DNA of 25,456 nucleotides from the IMG/VR virus record IMGVR_UViG_3300020463_000118, positions 1-25,456 of that record; one strand, written 5' to 3'. Numbering within the stretch: position 1 is the stretch's first letter; the number at the start of each line of letters is the position of its first letter. The stretch comes from a virus. The translations under genes and the position numbers were made by a program. Below, one piece after another: positions 8,975 through 16,877 of the stretch. The notes under the pieces were generated by a model that saw only the letters and a list, made by a program, of their open reading frames with translations, was not told the origin of the DNA and searched no databases.

Positions 8975-10819
8975 TTAATTTAATACATCTGTTGATACTT
9001 CAACCACTGATACCAATGACCTTCCTAAGTCATGTTTTATTACGTCTTGTCTAAAAGGTGTAATAAAAGATTGATTTTCAGGAGTTGCAGTTACTTTTAC
9101 AAAACCTTCACCACTTGGTATTGCATCTACTTGTAACCCTATTAAACTAATAGTATCACCCGTATATGACCCTACATTATCAACAACAATGACATTACTA
9201 GTTGTATCAAACACTTCAAGTATATTCGAATTTAAACGGTTTCTTATAATACAGTTTTTATTTTGAAAAGTAAATGCAGTTGATGTTACAATTCTATTTA
9301 CATCATCTTGAGTTGCAAGTGCTTGAGGCATTCTTAAAGTATAATCAGATATTGCAGTTAAAGTTGGGGTAATTCTTTGTTGCATTGCGACAGTGCATCG
9401 AGAAGATAAGATTGATGGACTTACTGCATCAATCAGTGTTAATAAATTACTTCGTCTAAATGATTGTTTAAATTTACCAGTGTTTGCATCAAAATAATTA
9501 GTTATAACATCTTGTACTTGGTTTTTAATTGTATTTTCTGCTAAAGTTGTTAAGTTTGGATTAAATTGAAAAAATACAGAAGTTTCTACAAATGATTGTA
9601 CTGGGTCAGTAAATTTAATATCAAAAGATGCAACCGATAAATCTTTTGCAAGGGAAATAATACCATTTTTAGTTGTTTGTTTAATTGTTTCACCTGAAGC
9701 TGCATCGTTTTCTACTGCATCAGTAAATAATAAAGATAAAAAGATTACACCAAATTCTGGTTTAAGTGCATCTTCACCACCGAAGGATGAAATATCACTT
9801 AATAATGACCCGAAGTTTCTTTGTACTAGTGTCGCATAATCTTCTGCAGTAACCATTCTATTCTGTGTTGCATATTGAAATGGTGCAGTACTTCTAATAG
9901 ATGCCGTAGTTTCTTTCGGTGACCCACCATAAGAATTAGACACTGTTGTAGAAATCACTGTGTAATTAGCACCACCAACAGTTATTTGTGACGTAGGAGT
10001 AAAGGTTTTACCACCGTTTGAACCTAGACCCGCACACGATAAGTAATCAACAGTCACTTTATTACCCGCAACTGGTGATACACCAAGGACTGTTCCATTA
10101 CCAAAAGTAAGTTCAAAGTCTCCTTTTGGGGTTTCTTTTAATATATAAAGTGTAGAAGTTGCAGATATGTTAGTTGCTTTTCTCAAGTCAGTATAAGATG
10201 TACCAGAAGTAGAGGATGGAGTTTCAAAACTTCTTACAACTGCAGTATCGATATCCATACTTTCATCTGGAATAACATATGCAAAGTTTTCTGTTGCACC
10301 AGTAATTAAAAAAGTTTTTGTTTTCTGTGTTCCTTCGTAAATTATTATATCTGCACTATTATCTACAGTTTTAAAAGTATAACTACCATTTCCATCATCT
10401 GTTGCAGAAATATCTTCTTGAGTCTGAAAAGTATATGCAATTCCATCTACTGTAGTATTAAAAGCATATCCACTTGGAATGGTTATTTTATTTGGACGAC
10501 CAGAAACACCCGCAAGACTTGTTGTTAAATTAACAATTGCACGAGAACAATTAACTGAATCGGGAATATATCCAATACCTTCTGCAAGAGATACTAAAGA
10601 ACTACGCAGTTGTGCAGTTCCAAGATAAGACTCATTCAATGCAAAGTTAGCGATAAGTCCGTTAAAGTGTGTGTTTGTTGCAAGAACATCAAGTATGTTT
10701 GATAGTCCAGATGCTTCAAAATTATAATCACTAAACTCTGTTGATTGACTTAGACTAGTCTTTAGATTATTTTTAATCGCAGTAAAGTCTAATGAAGTGG
10801 ATTGAATTGTAGTTGCCAT
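8975..10819 (-). CDS. 6: Baseplate wedge protein gp6
   Basis: This 614-aa protein is homologous to T4 gp6 (660 aa), the dimer that forms the continuous ring of the baseplate core and belongs to the baseplate J superfamily. The clearest block is residues 33-90: NFEASGLSNILDVLATNTHF, followed by NESYLGTAQLRSSLVSLAEG and IGY. T4 gp6 carries the matching pattern GSGLSTLLDVLAYNTHYNG and AQLRDSVVSHAKELGY. The middle contains TASIRSTAPFQYATQNRMVT and AEDYATLV, typical of the J-like core. It sits between gp25 (1-nt gap) and the gp7-like protein (1-nt gap), so the core wedge genes 25-6-7 are contiguous and probably translationally coupled. Confidence 0.95.
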   Translation of the reverse strand: MATTIQSTSLDFTAIKNNLKTSLSQSTEFSDYNFEASGLSNILDVLATNTHFNGLIANFALNESYLGTAQLRSSLVSLAEGIGYIPDSVNCSRAIVNLTTSLAGVSGRPNKITIPSGYAFNTTVDGIAYTFQTQEDISATDDGNGSYTFKTVDNSADIIIYEGTQKTKTFLITGATENFAYVIPDESMDIDTAVVRSFETPSSTSGTSYTDLRKATNISATSTLYILKETPKGDFELTFGNGTVLGVSPVAGNKVTVDYLSCAGLGSNGGKTFTPTSQITVGGANYTVISTTVSNSYGGSPKETTASIRSTAPFQYATQNRMVTAEDYATLVQRNFGSLLSDISSFGGEDALKPEFGVIFLSLLFTDAVENDAASGETIKQTTKNGIISLAKDLSVASFDIKFTDPVQSFVETSVFFQFNPNLTTLAENTIKNQVQDVITNYFDANTGKFKQSFRRSNLLTLIDAVSPSILSSRCTVAMQQRITPTLTAISDYTLRMPQALATQDDVNRIVTSTAFTFQNKNCIIRNRLNSNILEVFDTTSNVIVVDNVGSYTGDTISLIGLQVDAIPSGEGFVKVTATPENQSFITPFRQDVIKHDLGRSLVSVVEVSTDVLN

Positions 10820-10820
10820 G

Positions 10821-11270
10821 TTATCTTAATCTCCTTAAAGTCGTAGAAAATTCTGCAACCTCATTGGTATTCCTTATTTTAAATTCTAATTTTACACCCA
10901 ACCTATTATAGTCTGGGTCTACTTGCACATCTAAACTTAATACTTGAATTCTAGGTTCAAATATTTGTATGGTAGAAACAATATCTTTTTTTAAAAAGTG
11001 GTCACTTTCTCCGTCCGCAAGTTCAAATAACATACCCGTAATATCTGCACCAAATTTTGCTTCAAAGGGTTTTTCTAATCTATTAGTCATTAGTAAATTT
11101 TTAATTGCCTGTTTTACTGCAGCCTGTTCAGTTTTTTTAAATATATCTCCCGAAGTACTTTTTGCAGAAAAATTCAAATCAATATCAATGTGTTCTCTAT
11201 TTCGTGCAGACTTCACCGTGGAAGTATTTAAATCCCCTTGGTCTTCTCTTGAATATGCGTATCTAACCAT
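10821..11270 (-). CDS. 25: Baseplate wedge/sheath-initiator protein gp25
   Basis: This 149-aa protein is a homologue of T4 gp25 (132 aa; GPW_gp25 family, TssE in type VI secretion). It binds the gp6-gp7 core and templates the first ring of tail sheath. The invariant EPR triad of the family is at residues 105-107 in QIFEPRIQVLSL. It follows KNLLMTNRLEKPFEAKFGAD (58-77), the usual 'T-x-x-G-(E/R)-x-x-x-x-P-x-x-G' region in diverged form. The N-terminus is longer than in T4 by about 15 residues. The ATG lies 13 nt after the preceding stop and is preceded by TATAAATAGAAGT, a late promoter placed so that the transcript would start at the AUG. Confidence 0.94.
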   Translation of the reverse strand: MVRYAYSREDQGDLNTSTVKSARNREHIDIDLNFSAKSTSGDIFKKTEQAAVKQAIKNLLMTNRLEKPFEAKFGADITGMLFELADGESDHFLKKDIVSTIQIFEPRIQVLSLDVQVDPDYNRLGVKLEFKIRNTNEVAEFSTTLRRLR

Positions 11271-11275
11271 ACTTC

Positions 11276-11283
11276 TATTTATA
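11276..11283 (-). promoter_or_regulatory. Late promoter abutting the gp25 start codon
   Basis: TATAAATA on the minus strand is followed by GAAGT and then the ATG of gp25 (11270-11268). The full string AGTATAAATAGAAGTATG is identical at the starts of the 195-aa gene (20672) and the tape-measure gene (22936). With T4 late spacing, position +1 falls on the A of the ATG, and no Shine-Dalgarno sequence at usable distance is seen. Confidence 0.72.
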
Positions 11284-11874
11284 CTATTTTTCTCGAATCT
11301 CTACTAATTCATTTGCACTTTGTAAAACATTGTTATATACTGTTTCCACATTCTTACTAAAGTTTGCATCAAAGGTTTCTCCAACTACAGGCATTTCAAC
11401 CCCTATTTGTGCAGTTAGTGTTCCATCTGGATTATAGGTATCATAATCTAATATAATTTTTTCATAAGTTGTGTAATCTTTCCAGTATTCTGCAATCTCA
11501 AATGTTTTTTCGAAATCAATATTTCCATTTTGATTGATTACTTGGTAATAAATTAATTGTCCCTTGTTTTTCTTTTCACAATCACCCGATAAAGTTTCTG
11601 TTGGGCCTGCACGATAGATACCTTCACTAACAATTAAACGAACATCATTAAACAATTCAATATTACCTTGAATTACTCGCATCATTTCAGACTGTAAATA
11701 TAACTGTCTTGCAATAGATAATCTAGTTTTTTCATCACCAACAAAACTAAAAGGTGTTCTATCTCCATATGCACCTAAAAACTTTGCAATAGTAATCCCT
11801 GGCCCAAGTTTAGTTGCAGAACTTATCTGTCCCGCAAAGTTAGGATTAAATACTGGGTCAACTAATATCATCAT
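11284..11874 (-). CDS. Unknown baseplate-operon protein, 196 aa
   Basis: I do not recognise this 196-aa protein. It is soluble-looking and mildly acidic, with no signal peptide, membrane helix or catalytic motif. It starts MMILVDPVFNPNF and has a single Cys near residue 98. The two adjacent ATGs (11874 and 11871) overlap the spike gene's TGA, and either could be used through coupling. It lies between the gp5 spike and gp25, the position expected for a hub or wedge accessory protein. T4 gp53, which has the same length, was considered, but the real gp53 is clearly at 18216-18974. A structural or assembly role is inferred from context alone. Confidence 0.6.
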   Translation of the reverse strand: MMILVDPVFNPNFAGQISSATKLGPGITIAKFLGAYGDRTPFSFVGDEKTRLSIARQLYLQSEMMRVIQGNIELFNDVRLIVSEGIYRAGPTETLSGDCEKKNKGQLIYYQVINQNGNIDFEKTFEIAEYWKDYTTYEKIILDYDTYNPDGTLTAQIGVEMPVVGETFDANFSKNVETVYNNVLQSANELVEIREK

Positions 11875-13358
11875 TTTGGTGTGAACCTCTTTCCTCTATT
11901 CTCAATTGCATTACCAATTGGGGTATATCCAAATCTAGATGTTGGAGTTTTACCAACACTTCTACCAATTGCGGGTGGATTTGCAGTAAAAGACTTATCC
12001 CCAACTCTTTCTTCACTCATCAATTGACCAAGTAAAGTATCTCGATTACCTGAACTACGCATTGCAGAACGAATCTCTTGTGTACTTGGATGTTTATTAA
12101 AGATACCTTTGTAATCATCTGTCAGGTCAAGAATATCTTTTAGTTTATCTCCTTCATCAATTACTACATCACGAATCGCAAACTCTCCGTTGTTTGCAAG
12201 TGCGGTCACAACTTCTGGTACTGGCCACTCTTCGAAAGAACCACTCCAAGGCGCACCAGATAAATCTTGTTGTTGATTAATAGTTTCAGGCGCACCACCA
12301 GTTGGTACACTTCCACCACTACTTGTTAAATCTGCACCATAGTTTTGTGACTCAGTAACACCCGAGGTTTCTGCAAACTTAGACTTTTCAGCTTTCCATG
12401 CAAATCGAGAAAACATTGCAGATGTTGATTGTCCAAAGAATGAACCAAAGAAAGCCGCATCACTAGCATATGGTTTAGGGCCTGCATTACCTTGATATAC
12501 TTTACCAGTGAAATTGATTGCTTTACCCCCGATATCCCCCGCAGTACCAAGAACTGATAACTTTTCACTACCAGTTATGTTTGTTGCTTTTGATGTAGCT
12601 GCAATTGACTCTTTACCAGTTATTAATATACCTTTTTCTGAATTCATTTCGACTTCACCTTGTACCCAGTTTTTCTGAGTACCCTTGACAAATTGATTAT
12701 TATCTGATAACATAATATCTGAATGTTTTCCAATAGTCTTGGTAGATTTAGTTCCTTTAGTCACATATTCTGAATTGTTTGAAACAAAAGTACGATGGTT
12801 ATCACGAATACCCATAATATGATTACCCGCAACATTTACATTGTAATTACCCCCAACATCAACATTATAGTCTCCAGTCACGGTTAAATTCATATTACCT
12901 TTGTATACTAGATTACCAGTACCTTCAACAATAACTGTTTGGTCTCCACCAGTCACTTCAACCTTGTTATTTGTAGAAGAAACAATCACACTTCCGTCTG
13001 CTCGCATTTCTACACCCGCACCAGTTCGATGTCTAATTAGTATTCTTTCTCCGCCTGGGGTGTCATCATATTCGACAACATGACCTGATATGGTTTCATC
13101 TACTTGGTTAAAAGGAAACTCCGAAGGTCTTTGGTCTTCTATATTTAAAGATACTCCAATATCTCCACCACCAGTGTAGAGTTTATTAATTTTAGTTCCT
13201 CTTGATGCTTTGTTTATACCAGAACCATAATTATAATCTCGTTTTGGAAACTCACCCGTGGGGTCTTGAAAACCATCTTTGGGTACACCAAGAGATTCTT
13301 CTACTCCAGTACCTAGTTTTTGTGTTCTTATTAAAAAGTTATCTTTTTTAGTTGTCAT
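11871..13358 (-). CDS. 5: gp5 C-terminal part: beta-helix membrane-puncturing spike, without OB or lysozyme domains
   Basis: This 495-aa protein corresponds to the end of T4 gp5. Residues 28-43 (DGFQDPTGEFPKRDYN) match the T4 gp5 linker after the OB-fold (EGFSDPTGQYPRR). Residues 91-113 (SGHVVEYDDTPGGERILIRH, then RTG) match T4 SGHIQEFDDTPGQERYRLVHPTG at the base of the spike. Residues about 130-285 are V-x-G-type octapeptide repeats (NLTVTGDYNVDVGGNYNVNV), the triple-stranded beta-helix. No lysozyme domain lies between linker and spike. Residues about 290-495 form an extra non-helical C-terminal region absent from T4 gp5, which ends near the helix tip. It probably trimerises on the gp27-like hub and pierces the outer membrane. 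The matching OB-fold is encoded separately at 15990-16877. Confidence 0.88.
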   Translation of the reverse strand: MTTKKDNFLIRTQKLGTGVEESLGVPKDGFQDPTGEFPKRDYNYGSGINKASRGTKINKLYTGGGDIGVSLNIEDQRPSEFPFNQVDETISGHVVEYDDTPGGERILIRHRTGAGVEMRADGSVIVSSTNNKVEVTGGDQTVIVEGTGNLVYKGNMNLTVTGDYNVDVGGNYNVNVAGNHIMGIRDNHRTFVSNNSEYVTKGTKSTKTIGKHSDIMLSDNNQFVKGTQKNWVQGEVEMNSEKGILITGKESIAATSKATNITGSEKLSVLGTAGDIGGKAINFTGKVYQGNAGPKPYASDAAFFGSFFGQSTSAMFSRFAWKAEKSKFAETSGVTESQNYGADLTSSGGSVPTGGAPETINQQQDLSGAPWSGSFEEWPVPEVVTALANNGEFAIRDVVIDEGDKLKDILDLTDDYKGIFNKHPSTQEIRSAMRSSGNRDTLLGQLMSEERVGDKSFTANPPAIGRSVGKTPTSRFGYTPIGNAIENRGKRFTPK

Positions 13359-14066
13359 TTAATATCCTATTGCATCGTACTGACCAAATGCCCAAAATTT
13401 TTCTTCGCACCAATAACATTCTCCGCAAGGTTTTTCATGATAATCAGTTTTTTCCGTATCTTTATTTAGACATGAACGAGTTAATGGAAATAAAGTTTCT
13501 AGTAAAAATAAATCTTTGTAAACTTGTGCGGTAAATCTTTTATCTACATGTTCAAATGGTTTGTATTCTGGTGTATCATAGATACCTAAATATTCTAAAT
13601 CTTTAGTATTATAATTTCTAAGTGCCTTTTCAGATGCAACCATTTTACCTAGTTCTTTATTTGATAGTATTTCTATCGGTGGTGGTCTATTGACTGCATT
13701 TGTAAAAAATACAATATTATATTCCTCAGATAATTTTACTGCATATTCATTCCATACATCTCTATAAGGTATTGTTAGTTTAGTGTAGACGTGGTCTTCA
13801 AAAGATACTTTGGGAAAATTACTTTTAACTTCATCAATTATCATTTGTGCAACTATGTTTCTATCTGGTTTATCTAAAAATGTATAGGGTAAAATAGAGA
13901 AGTTTAAATTTCTTTCTTGTATCTCTTTTGCAAGTAAATATAATAAAAGTGCAGTATCAGAACCACCTGATAACTTCGCACCAATCACACCCTTGTCTGA
14001 TTTTAATGATTGTAAAAATTGTTTTGATAACAAGTCTACTTTACCATATTTATTTTTGTATATCAT
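13359..14066 (-). CDS. QueC-like PP-loop ATPase inside the baseplate operon
   Basis: This 235-aa protein has a PP-loop pyrophosphatase motif SGGSDT at residues 33-38 (usual form SGGxDS). A four-cysteine zinc site (C199, C214, C217, C220) lies in PLTRSC and KPCGECYWCEEKFWAFG. This matches the QueC layout of Cys followed by CGxCxxC and a downstream R/K-x-x-AF. QueC makes preQ0 (7-cyano-7-deazaguanine) from CDG, ATP and ammonia. QueC-like proteins also occur in antiviral operons (QatC, type IV CBASS). Here the gene starts in a 4-nt overlap with the amidase stop and ends against the spike ATG, so it is co-translated with hub proteins. No other preQ0-pathway gene is in the window. The fold is confident; the substrate (nucleobase, DNA or a virion protein) is unknown. 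Confidence 0.82.
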   Translation of the reverse strand: MIYKNKYGKVDLLSKQFLQSLKSDKGVIGAKLSGGSDTALLLYLLAKEIQERNLNFSILPYTFLDKPDRNIVAQMIIDEVKSNFPKVSFEDHVYTKLTIPYRDVWNEYAVKLSEEYNIVFFTNAVNRPPPIEILSNKELGKMVASEKALRNYNTKDLEYLGIYDTPEYKPFEHVDKRFTAQVYKDLFLLETLFPLTRSCLNKDTEKTDYHEKPCGECYWCEEKFWAFGQYDAIGY

Positions 14067-15997
14067 TTGTTCACCGATGTATCTGTTGGGTCTACTGGAC
14101 TTTCTGAAAGTGGGTCAACAATTTTATTTGTTGATTTTCTAAATACTTTTTCAACATAGTCTTGCACATCAAAGTAAGGGTCTATTTCATTCACATCTAA
14201 GTCGTTGTGACCAAAAACATTTCCGCCTGGATACTTACTATAAAATGCCTCTAAAAACCTCTCTAAAGTAGTGTATTGTTCTCTAGTAAACGAAGATGCA
14301 GACCTATTCGCAAGTGGTTCTACTTCTCCAGTTGCAACATTAATACCACCAACTAATGCAATTCCAATTGAAAAATTGTTATGATTATTGACGGAAGTGT
14401 GGTCACCTATTCTGTCTGCTGGACGACCTCGTTGTAATCTACCGTCTCTTCTTATTACATAATGATACCCAATACCGTCATGTCCTAATTTATTTTGCAT
14501 ATTATTTATTTCAATAGAACCAATATCTCTATCGGTTGTAGTTTCAGTCGCATGAATAACAATTTCACTTATTGGTCTTGAGATAGATTGAATTTCTGCA
14601 TTAAGTTCTTCTACTGACGATACATAAGTAAATACATCGTCTCCACTACTTCTACCAGACCATTTAGATATCTCTTCCCCAATTGGTTTAGGGGGGTCAT
14701 AAAATTGTGCATCTAACACCATTTGACCCGCAATCGTTGGGTTTAATTTTTTAATCTCATCATCTGCTCTATCAATTACTCCAGTTGCGTTATCAATTTC
14801 ATCACTTGGAACACCTTCTTCCTTTGCAACTCTTTCTACCTCTGATTTAAAGTCATCTGGGTTAGTTCCAGTTGGTACGTTTTCAACTACACTTTTCATA
14901 GATTCTGATATGTTTGCATTTCCAGTGACCGCCTTAACTGCTTTTGCATCACCTAAATCAGTACCTTCGGTAATATTTTTAGTAATATCTTTTATTTTAT
15001 TTCCTGAAAATGCATTTCCATCTGCCATACCAATTACAGTATTTTTAGTATTTGCTGTTATACCTTCGGTAATGTTTTGTAAATTACCCCCAAGTCCAAC
15101 ATCTATTTTACTTGTTAAATCTGCAGTAAAACCACTTGCAGCTGAAGATAGTTTTGAAACATCCCCTTTTAAATCTCCTAGTTTATCCAACTTATCCATA
15201 CTTGGAATACCCGATAAACTGAGTTTTTTAATTTTTGTTTTAGCTTCAAGTGCTTCAATTCCCGTAATATTTTTTACATTACCTAAATCATCTAACGGGT
15301 CATCTAAAGTTTTTAGTGCGGGAACTCCTGAGATTGCACCCCCTAATTTATCTCCAAGACCACCAATGCCTGGAATGTTTATATCTGGAATAACATCTGC
15401 AACTTCTGATAATTCACTTGCATCTAAAGCACCACTCAATCCTGCCTGAACTGCAGCTCCCTTTCCACTTGCAAGTGATTTTGCTTTACCTAATGCATCA
15501 CTTATTCCTGCTGGACTTCCAGATGCAACCATATTTAAAGGAGACTTTGGAAGTTCTAATTTTGGTGTAGGTAAACCAGTTATTGAACCGAGTATTGCAG
15601 ATAATGCTTGGGGTGTCTCTCCCCCAGTTTTTGATGCACTTACGGTAAACCCCGCAGAATCATATCCTGAATCTGCACTTGTATAATTAAGTACGACATT
15701 TGAAGTAGAATAAGGTAAAGTTTTTGATTTAGGGTCTAATTGTCCAGTAATACCAGCTGCATCTGTTATCAGTGCAACACCTTCACCTTGAATAACATCA
15801 CCCGCAGAATTTTGTACTACTTCAAGAGATTCAATACCAGATGTAGTTTTATCGTCTCGACCAATAATTGTATCTAATTTTGCACGAGTATTTTCTACGG
15901 ATTTAACTTTAGTATCGGTTTGATACTTTTGTTCCGCATCTTGACGATTTAAAGATTTTAATTTTGCGTTGATATTTGTTTTTAAATTTTTACTCAC
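14063..15997 (-). CDS. Hub-associated N-acetylmuramoyl-L-alanine amidase with long N-terminal region
   Basis: In this 644-aa protein, residues about 477-618 form an Amidase_2/PGRP domain like T7 lysozyme. The motif EIVIHATE carries zinc ligand H482. GYHYVIRRDG carries Y511, equivalent to T7 Tyr46, and FSIGIALVGG is the core strand. GHNDLD carries ligand H597, and EIDPYFD supplies D606 where T7 has Cys130, as Asp does in AmpD. The T7 Lys128 position appears to be Glu604. It should cleave the amide bond between MurNAc and the stem peptide. Residues 1-440 are low-complexity and rich in G, S, A, K and D, with amphipathic stretches, probably extended or tape-like. It overlaps the OB-fold gene by 8 nt and lies between the two halves of gene 5, so it probably acts as the tail-tip wall-degrading enzyme during entry. 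Confidence 0.87.
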   Translation of the reverse strand: MSKNLKTNINAKLKSLNRQDAEQKYQTDTKVKSVENTRAKLDTIIGRDDKTTSGIESLEVVQNSAGDVIQGEGVALITDAAGITGQLDPKSKTLPYSTSNVVLNYTSADSGYDSAGFTVSASKTGGETPQALSAILGSITGLPTPKLELPKSPLNMVASGSPAGISDALGKAKSLASGKGAAVQAGLSGALDASELSEVADVIPDINIPGIGGLGDKLGGAISGVPALKTLDDPLDDLGNVKNITGIEALEAKTKIKKLSLSGIPSMDKLDKLGDLKGDVSKLSSAASGFTADLTSKIDVGLGGNLQNITEGITANTKNTVIGMADGNAFSGNKIKDITKNITEGTDLGDAKAVKAVTGNANISESMKSVVENVPTGTNPDDFKSEVERVAKEEGVPSDEIDNATGVIDRADDEIKKLNPTIAGQMVLDAQFYDPPKPIGEEISKWSGRSSGDDVFTYVSSVEELNAEIQSISRPISEIVIHATETTTDRDIGSIEINNMQNKLGHDGIGYHYVIRRDGRLQRGRPADRIGDHTSVNNHNNFSIGIALVGGINVATGEVEPLANRSASSFTREQYTTLERFLEAFYSKYPGGNVFGHNDLDVNEIDPYFDVQDYVEKVFRKSTNKIVDPLSESPVDPTDTSVNK

Positions 15998-16877
15998 CGA
16001 TACTCTCTAATATTTCTATTGCCTTTCCTTCAACCTCATCTTTAAAACCAGATTGAGTATTTTCTAAATAGTATTTAGTCACAATCTCCGCAAGGTTATC
16101 TTTACCTTCTATATTATCAGATTGTAATAACAATATATTTGCATTTGCTTTTTTACCTCTTAATTCGTATGCAACAAATTCTAATTGGGTATCAAAATTT
16201 TTAAAAGAAGGTGAAAAGTTAACTAAATCTACAAAACGACTACTTGTAAAACCACCAATACCTTTACGTTCACCCTCGGTATTTGTTACGAGTTTACTGG
16301 TAATAAACAGACCCGCAGTTAAAGTGATAGATTGTTTTTCGGTATAACCTAAATTCAAAAAGAATCGAACTGCAGTTTTTAGTCTTTGAGTTCTAACCTT
16401 TTCAGTAATTATTTTTCGGTCATTAGAATTATCAATTCCTATATCTCTAGGTTTTATAAAGTTAACTAAAGTACTAAATAAATTTTCTGGTTTACTATCA
16501 TCCCCAATATCTTCTTGGTCTTGTTCTGTTTGAGTTAAAGTAGGTAATTCTATGTGTGGTAAAGAACCTAGAATTATTGGAGTTTGTGAGTGTTTACCAT
16601 CCATAAACATCCCAAAAACTAAAGAATTAGATTGAAGTTTAGGGGATTTACCTATACCAGATATACCACCTTCTGTAGTTGGGAGAACACATTGCGCCCA
16701 TGGTAAGTCTTGTTGTGGTAATAAGTATGTCTCGTGACTATGTAAACCGTGAATTCTTATCTTCACACGACCTTCAAAACCTAAAGGTGGACTTGCATCT
16801 ATAACAGTTGCAATAAACCAACGAACATTATCTCCATAATATTCGTAAGGTAAAGGAATATATTCGTTTTGGTTCAT
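15990..16877 (-). CDS. gp5 N-terminal part: hub OB-fold with degenerate tail-lysozyme-like domain
   Basis: In this 295-aa protein, residues 18-110 match the T4 gp5 OB-fold: VRWFIATVID, GRVKIRIHGLH, DLPWAQCVLPTTEGGISGIG and ILGSLPHIE. T4 has NWFVGVVED, GRVRVRVVGLH, KLPWMSVIQPITSAAMSGIG and VLGTYGGI. A polar linker follows (111-160). Residues about 165-290 resemble the phage tail lysozyme family: LGYTEKQS, AGLFITS, GIGGFTSSRF and QLEFVAYEL. In that family the second block normally reads G-N-L-x-x-E-S and the third Q-W. Here the Glu position aligns with Thr193 and QW is replaced by GF, so activity is doubtful. The gene overlaps the gp27-like gene by 4 nt (ATGA). It should cap the gp27-like trimer and hold the separately encoded spike. 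Confidence 0.85.
   Translation of the reverse strand: MNQNEYIPLPYEYYGDNVRWFIATVIDASPPLGFEGRVKIRIHGLHSHETYLLPQQDLPWAQCVLPTTEGGISGIGKSPKLQSNSLVFGMFMDGKHSQTPIILGSLPHIELPTLTQTEQDQEDIGDDSKPENLFSTLVNFIKPRDIGIDNSNDRKIITEKVRTQRLKTAVRFFLNLGYTEKQSITLTAGLFITSKLVTNTEGERKGIGGFTSSRFVDLVNFSPSFKNFDTQLEFVAYELRGKKANANILLLQSDNIEGKDNLAEIVTKYYLENTQSGFKDEVEGKAIEILESIGE

Noticed and set aside
11284-11874. Calling the 196-aa protein gp53 because of equal length
   Set aside because: The gp53 signature (RPDIVSHKLYG...YYW) is clearly in the 252-aa protein at 18216-18974; the 196-aa protein lacks it.
12326-12568. Minus-strand 80-aa frame overlapping the spike gene
   Set aside because: It is out of frame within a well-supported gp5 spike, and its Leu/Gln-rich translation looks like a shifted read of the beta-helix end.
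14910-15449. Plus-strand open frame of 179 aa antisense to the amidase gene
   Set aside because: It mirrors the low-complexity N-terminus of the amidase protein, where GC-poor antisense codons rarely give stops. It has no RBS and its composition is Ser/Pro/Phe-biased.
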